The notes: generated by a model not told the origin, from the letters alone. A DNA stretch of 56,917 bases from JAKFWI01 sp031398975 (GCA_031398975.1 JANNOI010000005.1:1-56917), one strand, 5' to 3'; counted from the stretch's first letter, positions 1 through 7,955 are shown. Numbers and translations: made by a program.

Positions 1-354
1 GGCGAGCGAGCGCTCCTGCGCGACCCCACCTGCAAGCGTGTGGCGTTCGGCATTTTGGCGGGTGCGTAGTTTTTCCCATGCGGCGTCTGGCGGTGCGTGC
101 TTGGCGCCCTGTGCGCGGATGCGGAACTGGTCGAGCGCCTGCTTCATGGCGGCGGCTTGTTTGGCTTTGAGCGCGACATAGGCATTGGCGCGTGCGCCCT
201 TGATGCTGGCGCGCAAACCCTGCCAATAGCCAATGGACATGCGCGGCTTGAATGGCGCATAGGTGGCGTCAAGCTGGTTTTTGTAGACGGATTTCAAATA
301 GTCCCATTGCGGCGCATAGCGTGCCTTCACGGCCTGAATGACCTGCTCCCGGCC
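1..354 (-). CDS. Fragment of unidentified protein, cut at both ends
   Basis: The reverse strand is open for 118 codons from 354 down to the window edge, with a stop codon (355-357) immediately upstream in the same frame. The translation looks protein-like, with many Lys, Ala, Gln, Trp and Tyr residues (for example KARYAPQWDYLKSVYKNQ and MSIGYWQGLRASIKGARAN) and no low-complexity bias. The base composition is visibly less GC-rich than the rest of the window. I do not recognise the family. The charged, helical, Ala/Lys/Gln-rich character resembles C-terminal parts of plasmid mobilisation or phage proteins, but that is only an impression. No convincing start codon with a ribosome binding site is present, so the 5' end appears to have been removed at the junction near 350. 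Confidence 0.45.
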
Positions 355-555
355 TCACGCATCGCGCTGTCCGATCACGATTTCTGCCAGAGGATCGTGA
401 CCGAGTTTGGCGTCGCCGCCATCCCCGTCTCCGCCTTCACGACCGATGGCGAGCCGGGAACGATCGTCCGATTGTGTTTCGCCAAGGCCGACGCTGTACT
501 CGACGCCGCCGTCGAACGCCTGGCGCACGCCCGAGCGCGGTTGATCTCCGCCTAA
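352..555 (+). pseudogene. 3' fragment of PLP-dependent aminotransferase (class I/II)
   Basis: The last 65 or so residues before the TAA at 553-555 match the C-terminus of methionine/kynurenine-type aminotransferases: DHDFCQRIVTEFGVAAIPVS, then a loop, then VRLCFAKADAVLDAAVERL. In the family this is the small-domain segment that reads roughly D-x-x-FC-x8-GVAAIPxSxF followed by VRxCFAK. The sequence upstream of about 350 in this frame does not resemble an aminotransferase, so the first 300 or more residues, including the PLP-lysine, are missing. The open frame runs on upstream to an ATG at 97, but that part is the antisense of another coding fragment. It is either a remnant or the product of an assembly join. 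Confidence 0.6.
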
Positions 556-602
556 GCCAAGTCCGTCCGGAGGAGGCGGTGAAGGTGCAGCGGCCCGAAC
601 TT

Positions 603-646
603 CCCCCGCCGGCGAGCGGGCCTTTGGCTTTGCGCGCCGGCGGGGG
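603..646. terminator. Perfect 12-bp GC hairpin between convergent genes
   Basis: The arms CCCCCGCCGGCG (603-614) and CGCCGGCGGGGG (635-646) are exact reverse complements around a 20-nt loop. It lies between the end of the aminotransferase fragment (555) and the 3' end of the converging flavin monooxygenase gene (659). No T-tract follows on either strand, so it may act as a bidirectional transcription block or mRNA 3' end rather than a classic intrinsic terminator. Confidence 0.5.
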
Positions 647-658
647 CTGAGGTCGGGG

Positions 659-2044
659 TTAGCCCATCAGGGTTACGGGGTGGCCGGCGAGGGCCGCGCC
701 GAAGGTGGCGTAATTGTATTCCTGGACCGACATGTGGGCCTGGGCGGTCATGGCGTCGCGGAACACGCGCTCGAGCGGGCTTTGCTGGAACACGGAGGTC
801 GTTCCGGCGAGTTCGAACACCGTCTGGACCACCTCCTTGGCGGTTCGGGCGGCGTGGACGTTGGCGATGTTGGAGTTGAGCGTGTCGATCTTGCTCATCT
901 TCTCGCCGTCGGACCAGCGGGCCCAAGCGTCGTCGATCACCTCGAAGAAATAGCTTCGGGCGGCGCGCAGCTTGGCTTCGGCCTTGCCGATCTCGTTCTG
1001 GACGAGCGGGCGTTCGCTGAGGAGGCTCGTATTGCCGAAACTAACCGGGCGCTTGTGCTTGGCCAATTCGTAAAACAGCTCCAGCGCATGGCGGGCCACG
1101 CCCAACAGCACCGACGCATGGCCCCCGATGCCTACCGGCCCGATCGTTTTCAACTTGTTGGGATTGTGCATCATCATCATCATGTCGATGATCATCTCGT
1201 CGGGCACGAACTTGTCGGTCACGGCGTACTTGCCCGAGCCCGAGGCGCGCATCCCGATCGAGTCCCAGCTTCCCCGCACAAGGTCCACATCGCTGCGCGG
1301 GAAGAAGGCCACCATCATGCGCGGCATCTTCAGGGGCATCCCGCCGTCGGTCGGGGGGGCGAACATCTGCAGGCCCGGCTCGTCGATGGAATCCACGATC
1401 TGAAGGCCGCCCATGAACCAATGGGCGTGCTCGCTATTGGTGGACCAGGCCCAGGAGCCGTCGATCACCTGATAGCCGCCGGGCACGCGCAGCGCACGGC
1501 CCCCGGGCGCCGGCGTGCCGGCCAGAACCGTCGCCGGCTTGGACCAAATCTTCCGCGCGGCGTCGAGGGAGAGGTTTGCGGTCTGGTCGGAGGAGGCCAG
1601 ATGGGTCAGCACGCACCAGCCCGCGCTCGCCGTGCCCGAACCCAATTCCTCCAGGATGCGGAATTGCAGCGGGTAATCGATCCCCCCGCCCACGAGTTCC
1701 GGCGCCCCCATCAACCAGTGGCCGATCGCGCCCATGCGCTCGATCAGGTCGTCGGGCAGGCGCTTCAGCTGCTCGATCTCTTCCTCGCGGTCGCGCAGCT
1801 CTTGGCGCAGGACGCGCGTGGCGGCGAGCTTTTCAAGCCCCTCGGCGCTCATCGGTAGGCGGCGGGGCGCGTCCGGGTAGGGGACATAGGCGATCGCCTC
1901 CTTCATGAAGCCGAATCCCGGCCCCGCGTCGGGTTTGGGCCCGTCCCCGAAGCCGGGCGGCGCGGCGTTGGCCGGGGGCGGGCCGCCCGGGAAACCGCGG
2001 GGGTCCAAGGGGCGCGCCGGCGCGGCGGGGGACGCAGTGGCCAT
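659..2044 (-). CDS. Acyl-CoA dehydrogenase-fold flavin monooxygenase
   Basis: A protein of 461 residues with the acyl-CoA dehydrogenase fold. An N-terminal helical part (LRDREEEIEQLKRLPDDLIERM) is followed by the middle beta domain (GSWAWSTNSEHAHWFMGG, SWDSIGMRASGSGKYAV) and a C-terminal helical bundle ending at TFGAALAGHPVTLMG. The SWxxxGMRASGS segment and the C-terminal layout fit the two-component, FMNH2-using group D monooxygenases (HpaB/HsaA/DszC-like) at least as well as true acyl-CoA dehydrogenases; the substrate is unknown. The start at 2044 is preceded by AAGGA and begins with an unusual Ala/Pro-rich leader of about 35 residues. A run of five Met (IIDMMMMMHN) occurs mid-protein. It lies beside other oxygenase genes of the same island. 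Confidence 0.8.
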   Translation of the reverse strand: MATASPAAPARPLDPRGFPGGPPPANAAPPGFGDGPKPDAGPGFGFMKEAIAYVPYPDAPRRLPMSAEGLEKLAATRVLRQELRDREEEIEQLKRLPDDLIERMGAIGHWLMGAPELVGGGIDYPLQFRILEELGSGTASAGWCVLTHLASSDQTANLSLDAARKIWSKPATVLAGTPAPGGRALRVPGGYQVIDGSWAWSTNSEHAHWFMGGLQIVDSIDEPGLQMFAPPTDGGMPLKMPRMMVAFFPRSDVDLVRGSWDSIGMRASGSGKYAVTDKFVPDEMIIDMMMMMHNPNKLKTIGPVGIGGHASVLLGVARHALELFYELAKHKRPVSFGNTSLLSERPLVQNEIGKAEAKLRAARSYFFEVIDDAWARWSDGEKMSKIDTLNSNIANVHAARTAKEVVQTVFELAGTTSVFQQSPLERVFRDAMTAQAHMSVQEYNYATFGAALAGHPVTLMG

Positions 2045-2251
2045 GAAGGCAATCCTTGTACTGGCGATGATCCTGTCGCGAACGGGAGGGCTTTGCGCCT
2101 AACCCTTCGCTGAGGCTAAGGTACCAGCAGGCCCGCCGGGGTAAATATGTGGGGTTGCCAGGCCCCGAAGGTCCTTTGCCCGTCAAGCCACCTATGCCAC
2201 TTTAAGGCTGGTTGGCGGGGTTAGGCGGGATGGAAACGGACGGGTGATCGC

Positions 2252-3133
2252 GTGACGCTGGAGCTTGCGAAAACCGAACAGGGCGAGCGGATCGTCGATC
2301 TGCTGCTCCACTGCCCATCGATGAACCAGTTTCGGGACAAGGCGCTGGAGGCGGTCGTCGCCGGGCTCGAGGCGGACGGGGCCCTTTTCTACATCGCCGA
2401 CCGGACGCGGCCGCCGCCCCCGAACGAGCTCTCCCAGATTAATCAGGAAGAGGTCGCCAAATACGCGTTCGCCGACCCGTTCATCACCGAATTGTTCGCC
2501 ACCAGCCGCAACAAAACCTTCCATGTGCTGGCGCTGGACCAGACGGTGGACATGGCCGAGTTTCGCTCGACAGCGATCTACACCGAGTTTTACCAGCCGC
2601 GGGACCTCGAGCAGGTCTTGGGCGCAATCGCCAATTACAGCGACGACATGTTCGCCTTCCTCGGGATCTACCGGTCCGATCCCGATCGGCCGTTCGGGGC
2701 GGCGGGCGCGGCGGCGCTGCGCGATTGGCTCCCGCTGCTCACCAGCACCTTGCAGCGGATCGATCTGCAAACGCGGCTCGAGGACACCCAGGCGGCCCTG
2801 CTGCGGCTCATCGCCTCCCCGGTCGAGGGCCGCGACCTCGAGGACGCGCGCACGCCCGCGCGGCGGACCTCGCCCATGGTTCACTACACCGTCTCCCGCC
2901 CTGCCGCGAAGCGCCCGCGCGAGCGCCTCTCGCTGCAACTCGATTCCCGCCTCACCCCCCGCGAGCGGGAGATCGCCGATTGGGTCACGCGCGGCATGAC
3001 CAACACCCAGATCGCCAAGGCCGCCCAGATCAGCCCGCGGACGGTGGAGCTGCACGTGGCCAACATGCTGCGCAAGTTCGGCCTGGGCAATCGCACAGAA
3101 TTGGCGGTCGCGATCGCGCGCGGGGCGCGCTGA
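2252..3133 (+). CDS. LuxR-family transcriptional regulator
   Basis: A 293-residue regulator with a C-terminal GerE/LuxR helix-turn-helix at about residues 230-290: LTPREREIADWVTRGMTNTQ, followed by ISPRTVELHVANMLRKFGL. The N-terminal 200 residues look like a ligand- or signal-binding domain but I cannot assign it to the autoinducer, PAS or receiver type; no phosphoacceptor Asp pattern is obvious. The start is a GTG at 2252; an ATG at 2230 is out of frame. It is divergent from the flavin monooxygenase gene across about 200 bp and is a plausible regulator of it or of the rest of the island (inference). Confidence 0.85.
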   Translation: MTLELAKTEQGERIVDLLLHCPSMNQFRDKALEAVVAGLEADGALFYIADRTRPPPPNELSQINQEEVAKYAFADPFITELFATSRNKTFHVLALDQTVDMAEFRSTAIYTEFYQPRDLEQVLGAIANYSDDMFAFLGIYRSDPDRPFGAAGAAALRDWLPLLTSTLQRIDLQTRLEDTQAALLRLIASPVEGRDLEDARTPARRTSPMVHYTVSRPAAKRPRERLSLQLDSRLTPREREIADWVTRGMTNTQIAKAAQISPRTVELHVANMLRKFGLGNRTELAVAIARGAR

Positions 3134-3159
3134 CCGCCCCCGCCGCGCGCGCAGAAACG

Positions 3160-3555
3160 TCAGGCCACCTTGACGACGCCGTCCTCGACCCGCACCGACA
3201 CACGATCAAGCGGGATGCCCAGGCAGGGCCCGCTCACGCACATCCCGGTCTCGATGTCAAACTCGGCGCCGTGACGCTGGCAGACGAAGCGGTCCCCCGC
3301 GGGCGTCAGCATCACCTTTGGGGTCTTGCTGTTCAGCGGCGTATCCATGTGCGGGCAGCGATTGACATAAGCCCCGACGCGCCCGCCGCCGAGCGCCCGG
3401 AGCAAAATGTCGGCGCCGGCCACGCGCAGCGTGGCGGTCGCGCCGGGCGCCAAGTCTGAAAGCTTCAAGAGCGCAGCGCCGATCGCCGGGCCCTCGGGCA
3501 GCGCCGCCAGGCTGAGCGCCGGCGCGGGCGCATAATCGGTTATCACGCGGGGCAT
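3160..3555 (-). CDS. Rieske [2Fe-2S] ferredoxin-like protein
   Basis: A small 131-residue protein with a Rieske cluster motif: C67-P-H69 and, 22 residues on, C92-Q-R-H95. These are the two Cys and two His that ligate a [2Fe-2S] cluster in ferredoxins of ring-hydroxylating oxygenases and in nitrite-reductase small subunits. The first 60 residues form the usual beta framework. The gene follows the luciferase-like monooxygenase gene on the same strand with a gap of about 50 bp, so the two are probably co-transcribed and this could be an electron donor in the pathway. No strong ribosome binding site is seen before the ATG at 3555. Confidence 0.85.
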   Translation of the reverse strand: MPRVITDYAPAPALSLAALPEGPAIGAALLKLSDLAPGATATLRVAGADILLRALGGGRVGAYVNRCPHMDTPLNSKTPKVMLTPAGDRFVCQRHGAEFDIETGMCVSGPCLGIPLDRVSVRVEDGVVKVA

Positions 3556-3607
3556 CGGAACTCGCTAAATTGGGTGGAGGAAACAAACGCCGGGGCGCGC
3601 GACGGCT

Positions 3608-4704
3608 TCAGAGGAGCGGCATCACTTCGGCTGCGAAGCGGTCGATGAGGCGGTTCTTCTCGGCGCGGCGCTGCGCGTCGAACGTGCCCATGCCGAAGCC
3701 GACAATGGTTTCGCGGAATCCGAGATCGGCGTAATCGCGCAGGCCTTTGGCGACCGTCTCGGCCGTGCCCATCGTCAAGCCCTTTTCCGGGAGCGGCGGC
3801 GGGGGGCCCTCGCCCGGGGCGGGGCCGCCCATGCCGTCGGCGACGGGGTTGCGGCCCAGATGGACGCGTTCGAGCTCCATCTGATTGCGCACCCAGCCCA
3901 TATAACTCATCATCCCGCCGACCATGCCCTGCATCGCACGCTCGGGCGTGTCAGCGACTTGGACCTGCAGGAACGGGCTCGTCCACTCCAGGCAGCGTTC
4001 GACCAGCCAGTCCGGATGGCCGGAAGAATCCAATTCGCGCCGATAAAGATCCCACCACTCCCGGATGACGCCGAAATGGTCCATCCCCATGAAGGCCGGG
4101 AACATCAGCGCCGCCCAGCCGTTGCGCGCCGCCTGGCGCACCCCGGACGGGGATTGGCACGCGCGCTTGATCACCGGATAGGGCTTGGTGAACGGGCTCG
4201 GATTGATGCGGCCCACGACCTTGCCGGAATAATGGGTGGTTTTGAACGTGAACGGCGTCTTTTCCGTCTGGGCGTCGTCAAGCTCCCAGAGCTCGAACAC
4301 GACGTTCAGCACTTCGATCATGCGGTTGCTGTGGGCGCCGTCGGGCTCCTGGCCGAAGCCCATGCCCTCGAACGGGATCCCGCCCGACCCGACCCCGAAC
4401 ACGAAGCGCCCCTCGGTGAGATTGTCGAGCAGGTTGACGTCTTCGGCGAGATTAACCGGATGGTGCAGCGGTATGGTGCATACGGACGTTCCGAAATGCA
4501 GGCGCTGTGTTTTCGCGGCCAGGTGCGCGATCATCAACAGGCTGTTGGAATAGGTGGAATAGTTGCTGAAATGATGCTCGCCCAGGTAAAGGCAGCGAAA
4601 TCCCGCCTTGTCCAAAGTCACCGCGTTCTGGAGAGGTCGTCCATGATCGCCTTGTCCTCGGCCGGGCTCGGCGTTATAGGCGACATGTACGTTGACAAGT
4701 GCAT
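3608..4704 (-). pseudogene. LLM-class flavin-dependent oxidoreductase, apparent frameshift near codon 23
   Basis: From about 4635 down to 3608 the translation is a bacterial luciferase-like protein: TLDKAGFRCLYLGEHHFSNY, then GTSVCTIPLHHPVNLAEDVN, the NLTEGRFVFGVGSGG motif, and a C-terminal FGMGTFDAQRRAEKNRLIDR. These enzymes use FMNH2 or F420 to oxidise diverse organics. The only good start is the ATG at 4704, preceded by GGAGGAAAAG, and it opens a different frame (MHLSTYMSPI ... DKAIMDDL) that meets TGA about 75 bp on. The core frame has no start codon nearby. One missing base near 4631-4637, in the run encoding DDL-LQNAV, would join the two into a normal protein of about 366 residues. It may be a genuine pseudogene or a sequencing or assembly error. 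Confidence 0.7.
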
Positions 4705-4826
4705 TCGCTTCTTTTCCTCCACCCCGGCCGTTTACATCTCTTGCGCCCGGCAAGGCGCCAGGCGGGCGCGACCGTCCGCCGTTCGGCGCGCAGCAACGCC
4801 GACTAAGGTTTGGCGCGAAGGTGGGG

Positions 4827-4843
4827 TAGTCTAACTTATACCG
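4827..4843 (+). promoter_or_regulatory. Candidate operator in divergent LLM/tetR promoter
   Basis: The 169-bp divergent region between the LLM gene (start 4704) and the tetR-SCP2 gene (start 4874) contains CTAACTTAT at 4831-4839, flanked by GGTA and TACC. The reverse complement of the same 9-mer (ATAAGTTAG) occurs at 5891-5899, in the next intergenic region. TetR proteins commonly bind in their own divergent promoter, so this is a reasonable operator guess. The AT-rich core could also be part of a -10 element. Confidence 0.35.
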
Positions 4844-4873
4844 AGACCCCTCTCGGCCAGCGGAGCGATAGAA

Positions 4874-5878
4874 ATGCCGCGCAAGAAGAAATTGACCGAC
4901 GAGGAAGTGCTGCAGCGCGCGCGCACGCTGTTTCTCGAGCATGGCTTTCGCCTCTCGATGGACACGATCGCGCGCGACCTCGGCGTCACCGCCACCGCGA
5001 TCTATAAGCGCTTCGGCAGCAAGTTGTCTTTCTTTCACCAGTGCGTGCTGGCGCGCCCGATGCCGTCCACCCGCTTCTTCGAAGTCTTGGGCGAGCCGGA
5101 CGAGCGGCCGGTCGAGCTGCAATTGCTGGAGATCGCGGACGCGGCCGCCGCGCATGCGGGCGAACTCATGTCGCTTGCTCTGCTGCTCAGCCGGAGCGCG
5201 GTGCCGCTGGCGGACGCGAGCGAGGCCGCGGGCCTCGCCTTTCCCGCGAAACCGATGGTGGCCATCGAGCGCTGGATGAAAGCGGCGGCCGAGCGTGGCC
5301 TGATCCACTGCGCGGACCCCGCTTTTCTCGCCCGCCACCTGTTCGGATCGATCTATTCGCTCTCCTGTTTCCAGGCGAGCGATGCGATGAACGCCGGCCG
5401 GGCCAAGCGGGGCGAGGGGGTGGAGGACCTTTCCTGGCAGGTGGTGGGGCTGCTCTTGCCCGCGATCCTGCCCGAGCCGCCGGCGCTGGACGTGCGCACG
5501 CCGCGGCCGCGGCCGGCGCTGGGGGCGGGCGCTGCGCGCGCGCGCCCGTTCGCCTCGCTGGAGGACGCCGTCGCCTCCTTCCAGGACCGCCTGCGCGGCT
5601 GCCCCCCGCTCGGAGGCACGATCAAGTGGGATTTCGGGCCCATCGGAGCGATGTGGGTGGACGCCACCGACGCGCCCCTGCGCGTTGAGGCCGATAACCG
5701 CCCCGCCGATTGCACCCTCGTGCTCGACTGGCAGACCTTCAACGATCTCGAGACCGGCGTGGAGGCCCCGATCACGGCCTTGTCTAGCGGGCGGATGCGC
5801 AGTGAAGGGCGCGCCGAACTCGCGATCAAACTTAATCTCTACGAGACCCTGGCCGAGCGCGCGCCCGCCTCCCCCTGA
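4874..5878 (+). CDS. TetR-family regulator with C-terminal SCP2 sterol-carrier domain
   Basis: A 334-residue protein, far longer than the usual 190-220 of TetR regulators. Residues 5-55 form the TetR helix-turn-helix (FLEHGFRLSMDTIARDLGVT, ATAIYKRFGSK). Residues about 70-200 fit the helical ligand domain. After a Pro/Ala-rich linker (200-225), residues 226-325 read like an SCP2 domain: LEDAVASFQDRLRG, ADCTLVLDWQTFNDLETG, and SGRMRSEGRAELAIKL, which parallels the family's (F/L)xSGKLKxEGDxxLAxKL. SCP2 domains bind sterols, fatty acids and acyl-CoA esters, so the fusion suggests a lipid-sensing repressor. It diverges from the LLM/Rieske operon and precedes the TonB/Rieske oxygenase genes. Confidence 0.8.
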   Translation: MPRKKKLTDEEVLQRARTLFLEHGFRLSMDTIARDLGVTATAIYKRFGSKLSFFHQCVLARPMPSTRFFEVLGEPDERPVELQLLEIADAAAAHAGELMSLALLLSRSAVPLADASEAAGLAFPAKPMVAIERWMKAAAERGLIHCADPAFLARHLFGSIYSLSCFQASDAMNAGRAKRGEGVEDLSWQVVGLLLPAILPEPPALDVRTPRPRPALGAGAARARPFASLEDAVASFQDRLRGCPPLGGTIKWDFGPIGAMWVDATDAPLRVEADNRPADCTLVLDWQTFNDLETGVEAPITALSSGRMRSEGRAELAIKLNLYETLAERAPASP

Positions 5879-5883
5879 TACGC

Positions 5884-5901
5884 CCGTCGGATAAGTTAGC
5901 A
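5884..5901 (+). promoter_or_regulatory. Second copy of candidate TetR half-site
   Basis: ATAAGTTAG at 5891-5899 is the reverse complement of the 9-mer at 4831-4839. It lies 6 bp after the tetR-SCP2 stop and about 170 bp before the TonB receptor remnant that leads the SnoaL/Rieske oxygenase genes. The rest of the 188-bp intergenic region shows no feature I can name. Confidence 0.3.
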
Positions 5902-6066
5902 TTGTACACTTTTCCTGGAAACCGCCCATCAGAGCGGTGCGCACGCCAAGCCGGCCTACCCCAAACCGAACGGGCAGGCCCCGCGAGGGGTGTGACGGCG
6001 CGATTGCGAGATCGCGCTCAGGCGGAATGCAGCCGGGCGGGATGATCCGGGGCGAATATAGGATAG

Positions 6067-6390
6067 GTGATGAAACGGTGTCGCTTCCTGGCGGGCGCTG
6101 CCCTCCCGGTCTTGTCGCTGGCGCAGGCCCTGGTCTTTGAGGCCGCGGCGCAGGAGCCCGCGGGCGCGCCGGCGCCCGCCGCGTCGGATTATCTGGGCGA
6201 CATCATCGTCACCGCGCAAAAGCGCAAAGTCGATCTCCAGGACGTTCCGCTCTCGATCAGCGTGTTCTCCAATCCCAACGGGCCCGACGCCACAGGCTCT
6301 GCGACGCTGCGCCATGTCCAGCCGCTCGCCTACGGCTATACAATGGGGCGACCGCGCACCTTCGGGGCGCGGTCTTCCTTCCGATATTGA
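6067..6390 (+). pseudogene. TonB-dependent receptor with internal deletion (remnant)
   Basis: Only 107 residues, but both ends belong to a TonB-dependent outer-membrane receptor, normally 700-900 residues. The N-terminus has a signal peptide (KRCRFLAGAALPVLSLAQAL ... AAAQ) and the TonB-box/plug start (DIIVTAQKRKVDLQDVPLSI). Within about 20 residues it jumps to a typical receptor C-terminus with a final aromatic residue (GYTMGRPRTFGARSSFRY). The whole plug and barrel are missing in frame, so it cannot form a channel. Start is GTG 6067 or ATG 6070. It lies just upstream of the SnoaL gene. It could be a deletion in the genome or an assembly collapse between related receptor genes. Confidence 0.75.
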
Positions 6391-6409
6391 TGAAAGAGGA
6401 GACGTTATC

Positions 6410-6715
6410 ATGAGCGTTGCAATCGCCCGGGAGTTTTTCGCAGCCATGGCCGAGAAGGATATGGAGCGCGCCTTGTCCTACTTCACCGACGATGCGGTGG
6501 TGGAAAGCCCGATGGGGCCCAAGCACGGCAAGGCCGAGATCGGCGCCCTGCTGAGCATGATGGCCAACATGCCTGGCGGCGGCGGCGCCCCGCCCGAGCC
6601 TGTGGAGGAGAACGGCCAGGTGCTCACGCGCATGACCACGCCCATGGGCCGCATGACGATCGGCTTTGAGTTCCGCGACGGGAAAATCAGCCGCCAGACC
6701 AGCAAGGTCGGGTAA
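6410..6715 (+). CDS. SnoaL/NTF2-like protein
   Basis: A 101-residue protein with the SnoaL/NTF2 layout: an N-terminal helix-strand (AIAREFFAAMAEKDMERALS, YFTDDAVVESPMGPKHGKAE), then the strands GRMTIGFEFRDGKISRQTSKVG. Such cone-shaped folds serve as isomerases, cyclases, dehydratases or small ligand binders; the activity here cannot be read from sequence. The start at 6410 has a good ribosome binding site (GAAAGAGGAGA). It is followed after 29 bp by the Rieske oxygenase gene, so the two are likely one transcript. Confidence 0.75.
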   Translation: MSVAIAREFFAAMAEKDMERALSYFTDDAVVESPMGPKHGKAEIGALLSMMANMPGGGGAPPEPVEENGQVLTRMTTPMGRMTIGFEFRDGKISRQTSKVG

Positions 6716-6744
6716 CGCCGCGCGCCGGAGAAGGGGAGTAAGAC

Positions 6745-7785
6745 ATGACGTCGGTCGTTCAGCTTGAGACCGGGATCAGGCGCGGGCCGGCCCTGGTCGA
6801 TATCAAGCCCTATGGCGGCGACAACGGCTATCCGCGCTGCTGGTATCCCGTTGCGCTCGCCTCCTCGGTCAAGCCGGGCGAGGTGCGCGAGGAGCCGTTC
6901 CTGGACGGTTTGGTCGCTGTGTTCCGCGGCGCGAGCGGGACGGCCTATGTCATGTCGCCCTTCTGCCGCCATCTTGGCGCGCGGCTGACGGCGGGGGGCG
7001 TTGTGAAGGGCGAGCGGCTGCATTGCCCCTTCCACGCCTGGGGCTATGAGGGAAAGAGTGGGCGCTGCACCCACATCCCCAAACTTGCCGAGGGCGAGGC
7101 GATCCCGGAGGCCGCCGCCGTCTTCGCCTATCCCACGCGCGAGCATGTCGGGCTGATCTGGGCCTTCAACGGCGTCGAGCCGGACCTCCCGCTTCCCTAT
7201 TGGCCGAGCCTCGGGGACGGCGAGATCGAGATCCATGCCAAGGAGGGCGGCTTCGAGGAGCAGGATTCCTATGTCTTGATGACGAACGCCATGGACGTCA
7301 CCCATCTCGAACACGTGCACGGCGTGCCGTTCGCGCTGCAAGTGGGCGAGCCGGAGATCGGCAAGGGCCAGATCGGCTACGATCAGGCCACGATCCTGCC
7401 CGGGGGTGTGCAATTGCGGTCGCGCATCGAGGTGTTCGGCGTCAACGTGTTCACCTCAGGCCCGATCGGGGAGACGCCGCCCGGCATGAGTCTGCCCTAT
7501 TTCTTCGCCGCCAATTGCCCGCTGCCGGGAAACCGCAACAAGGTGTTCGACGTGGCGGGCGTGATCGTGGCCGATAATAGCCCAGAGGCGCGGGCCGCCG
7601 CGGACGCCACGCTCGCCCAAGGCTACGGCATCGGCGACAAGCTGAAGGCCGAAGACCGCCCGATCATCAACACGATGAAGTTTCGCGCCGACGTGCTGAC
7701 ACAGGCGGACGCGCTGATCGGCGTGTACCTCCATTATGTCGCGGCCTTCCCGAGGACGCATCCGGGGCGCGACTTCATCCGCTAG
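6745..7785 (+). CDS. Rieske non-heme iron oxygenase, alpha-subunit type
   Basis: A 346-residue Rieske oxygenase. The [2Fe-2S] ligands are C74-R-H76 and C94-x2-H97 (FCRHLGARL, LHCPFHAWGYEG). The catalytic iron site is N181-x2-D184-x2-H187-x4-H192 (NAMDVTHLEHVHG). The size and single-chain form match VanA/KshA-like or terpene/steroid hydroxylases more than two-subunit dioxygenases. It is flanked upstream by the SnoaL gene and downstream by a TonB receptor, and probably acts in the cytoplasm with a separate reductase, none of which is encoded here. An AAGGGGAG ribosome binding site precedes the ATG at 6745. Confidence 0.9.
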   Translation: MTSVVQLETGIRRGPALVDIKPYGGDNGYPRCWYPVALASSVKPGEVREEPFLDGLVAVFRGASGTAYVMSPFCRHLGARLTAGGVVKGERLHCPFHAWGYEGKSGRCTHIPKLAEGEAIPEAAAVFAYPTREHVGLIWAFNGVEPDLPLPYWPSLGDGEIEIHAKEGGFEEQDSYVLMTNAMDVTHLEHVHGVPFALQVGEPEIGKGQIGYDQATILPGGVQLRSRIEVFGVNVFTSGPIGETPPGMSLPYFFAANCPLPGNRNKVFDVAGVIVADNSPEARAAADATLAQGYGIGDKLKAEDRPIINTMKFRADVLTQADALIGVYLHYVAAFPRTHPGRDFIR

Positions 7786-7832
7786 CGACAGCCGAAAAGG
7801 GCGAATACGCGGTATACGGATAAAGAGGAGAA

Positions 7833-7859
7833 ATGATCACGACGTGGCGCGGGCTGTAA
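7833..7859 (+). other. Possible 8-codon leader peptide upstream of TonB receptor
   Basis: A strong ribosome binding site (AAAGAGGAGA) precedes an ATG that opens an 8-residue frame, MITTWRGL, ending at TAA 7857-7859. It lies in the 186-bp gap between the Rieske oxygenase and the TonB receptor. It may be a leader peptide, a remnant of a lost gene start, or chance. Confidence 0.25.
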
Positions 7860-7932
7860 AGTACGAGTTCTGTTGACTGGCCGCGGAAAAGCACTGCGCC
7901 TGCGCCTGTTTGGTTCTTGGCCTACGAAAAAA

Positions 7933-7955
7933 GGAAACCGGGCGCACCCGGTTCC
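7933..7955 (+). promoter_or_regulatory. Stem-loop just upstream of the TonB receptor ribosome binding site
   Basis: GGAAACCGGG (7933-7942) pairs with CCCGGTTCC (7947-7955) across a 4-nt loop, with one bulged A. It ends 5 bases before the GGGAGG ribosome binding site (7960-7965). It could be an mRNA 5' stabiliser or a translational control element. Confidence 0.35.

Noticed and set aside
680..1858. 392-codon plus-strand frame with HHHHHVDDH-type runs
   Set aside because: It is antisense to the flavin monooxygenase and its His-rich look comes from the Met run and GC-biased codons on the other strand.
4625..4704. Programmed ribosomal frameshift in the LLM gene
   Set aside because: No slippery heptamer or downstream stem was seen at the junction, and such enzymes are not known to use frameshifting; mutation or error is simpler.
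3608..5944. Single 778-codon minus-strand gene
   Set aside because: Only the part below about 4635 resembles a protein family. The upstream part is antisense to tetR-SCP2, and a good start with a ribosome binding site exists at 4704 in another frame.
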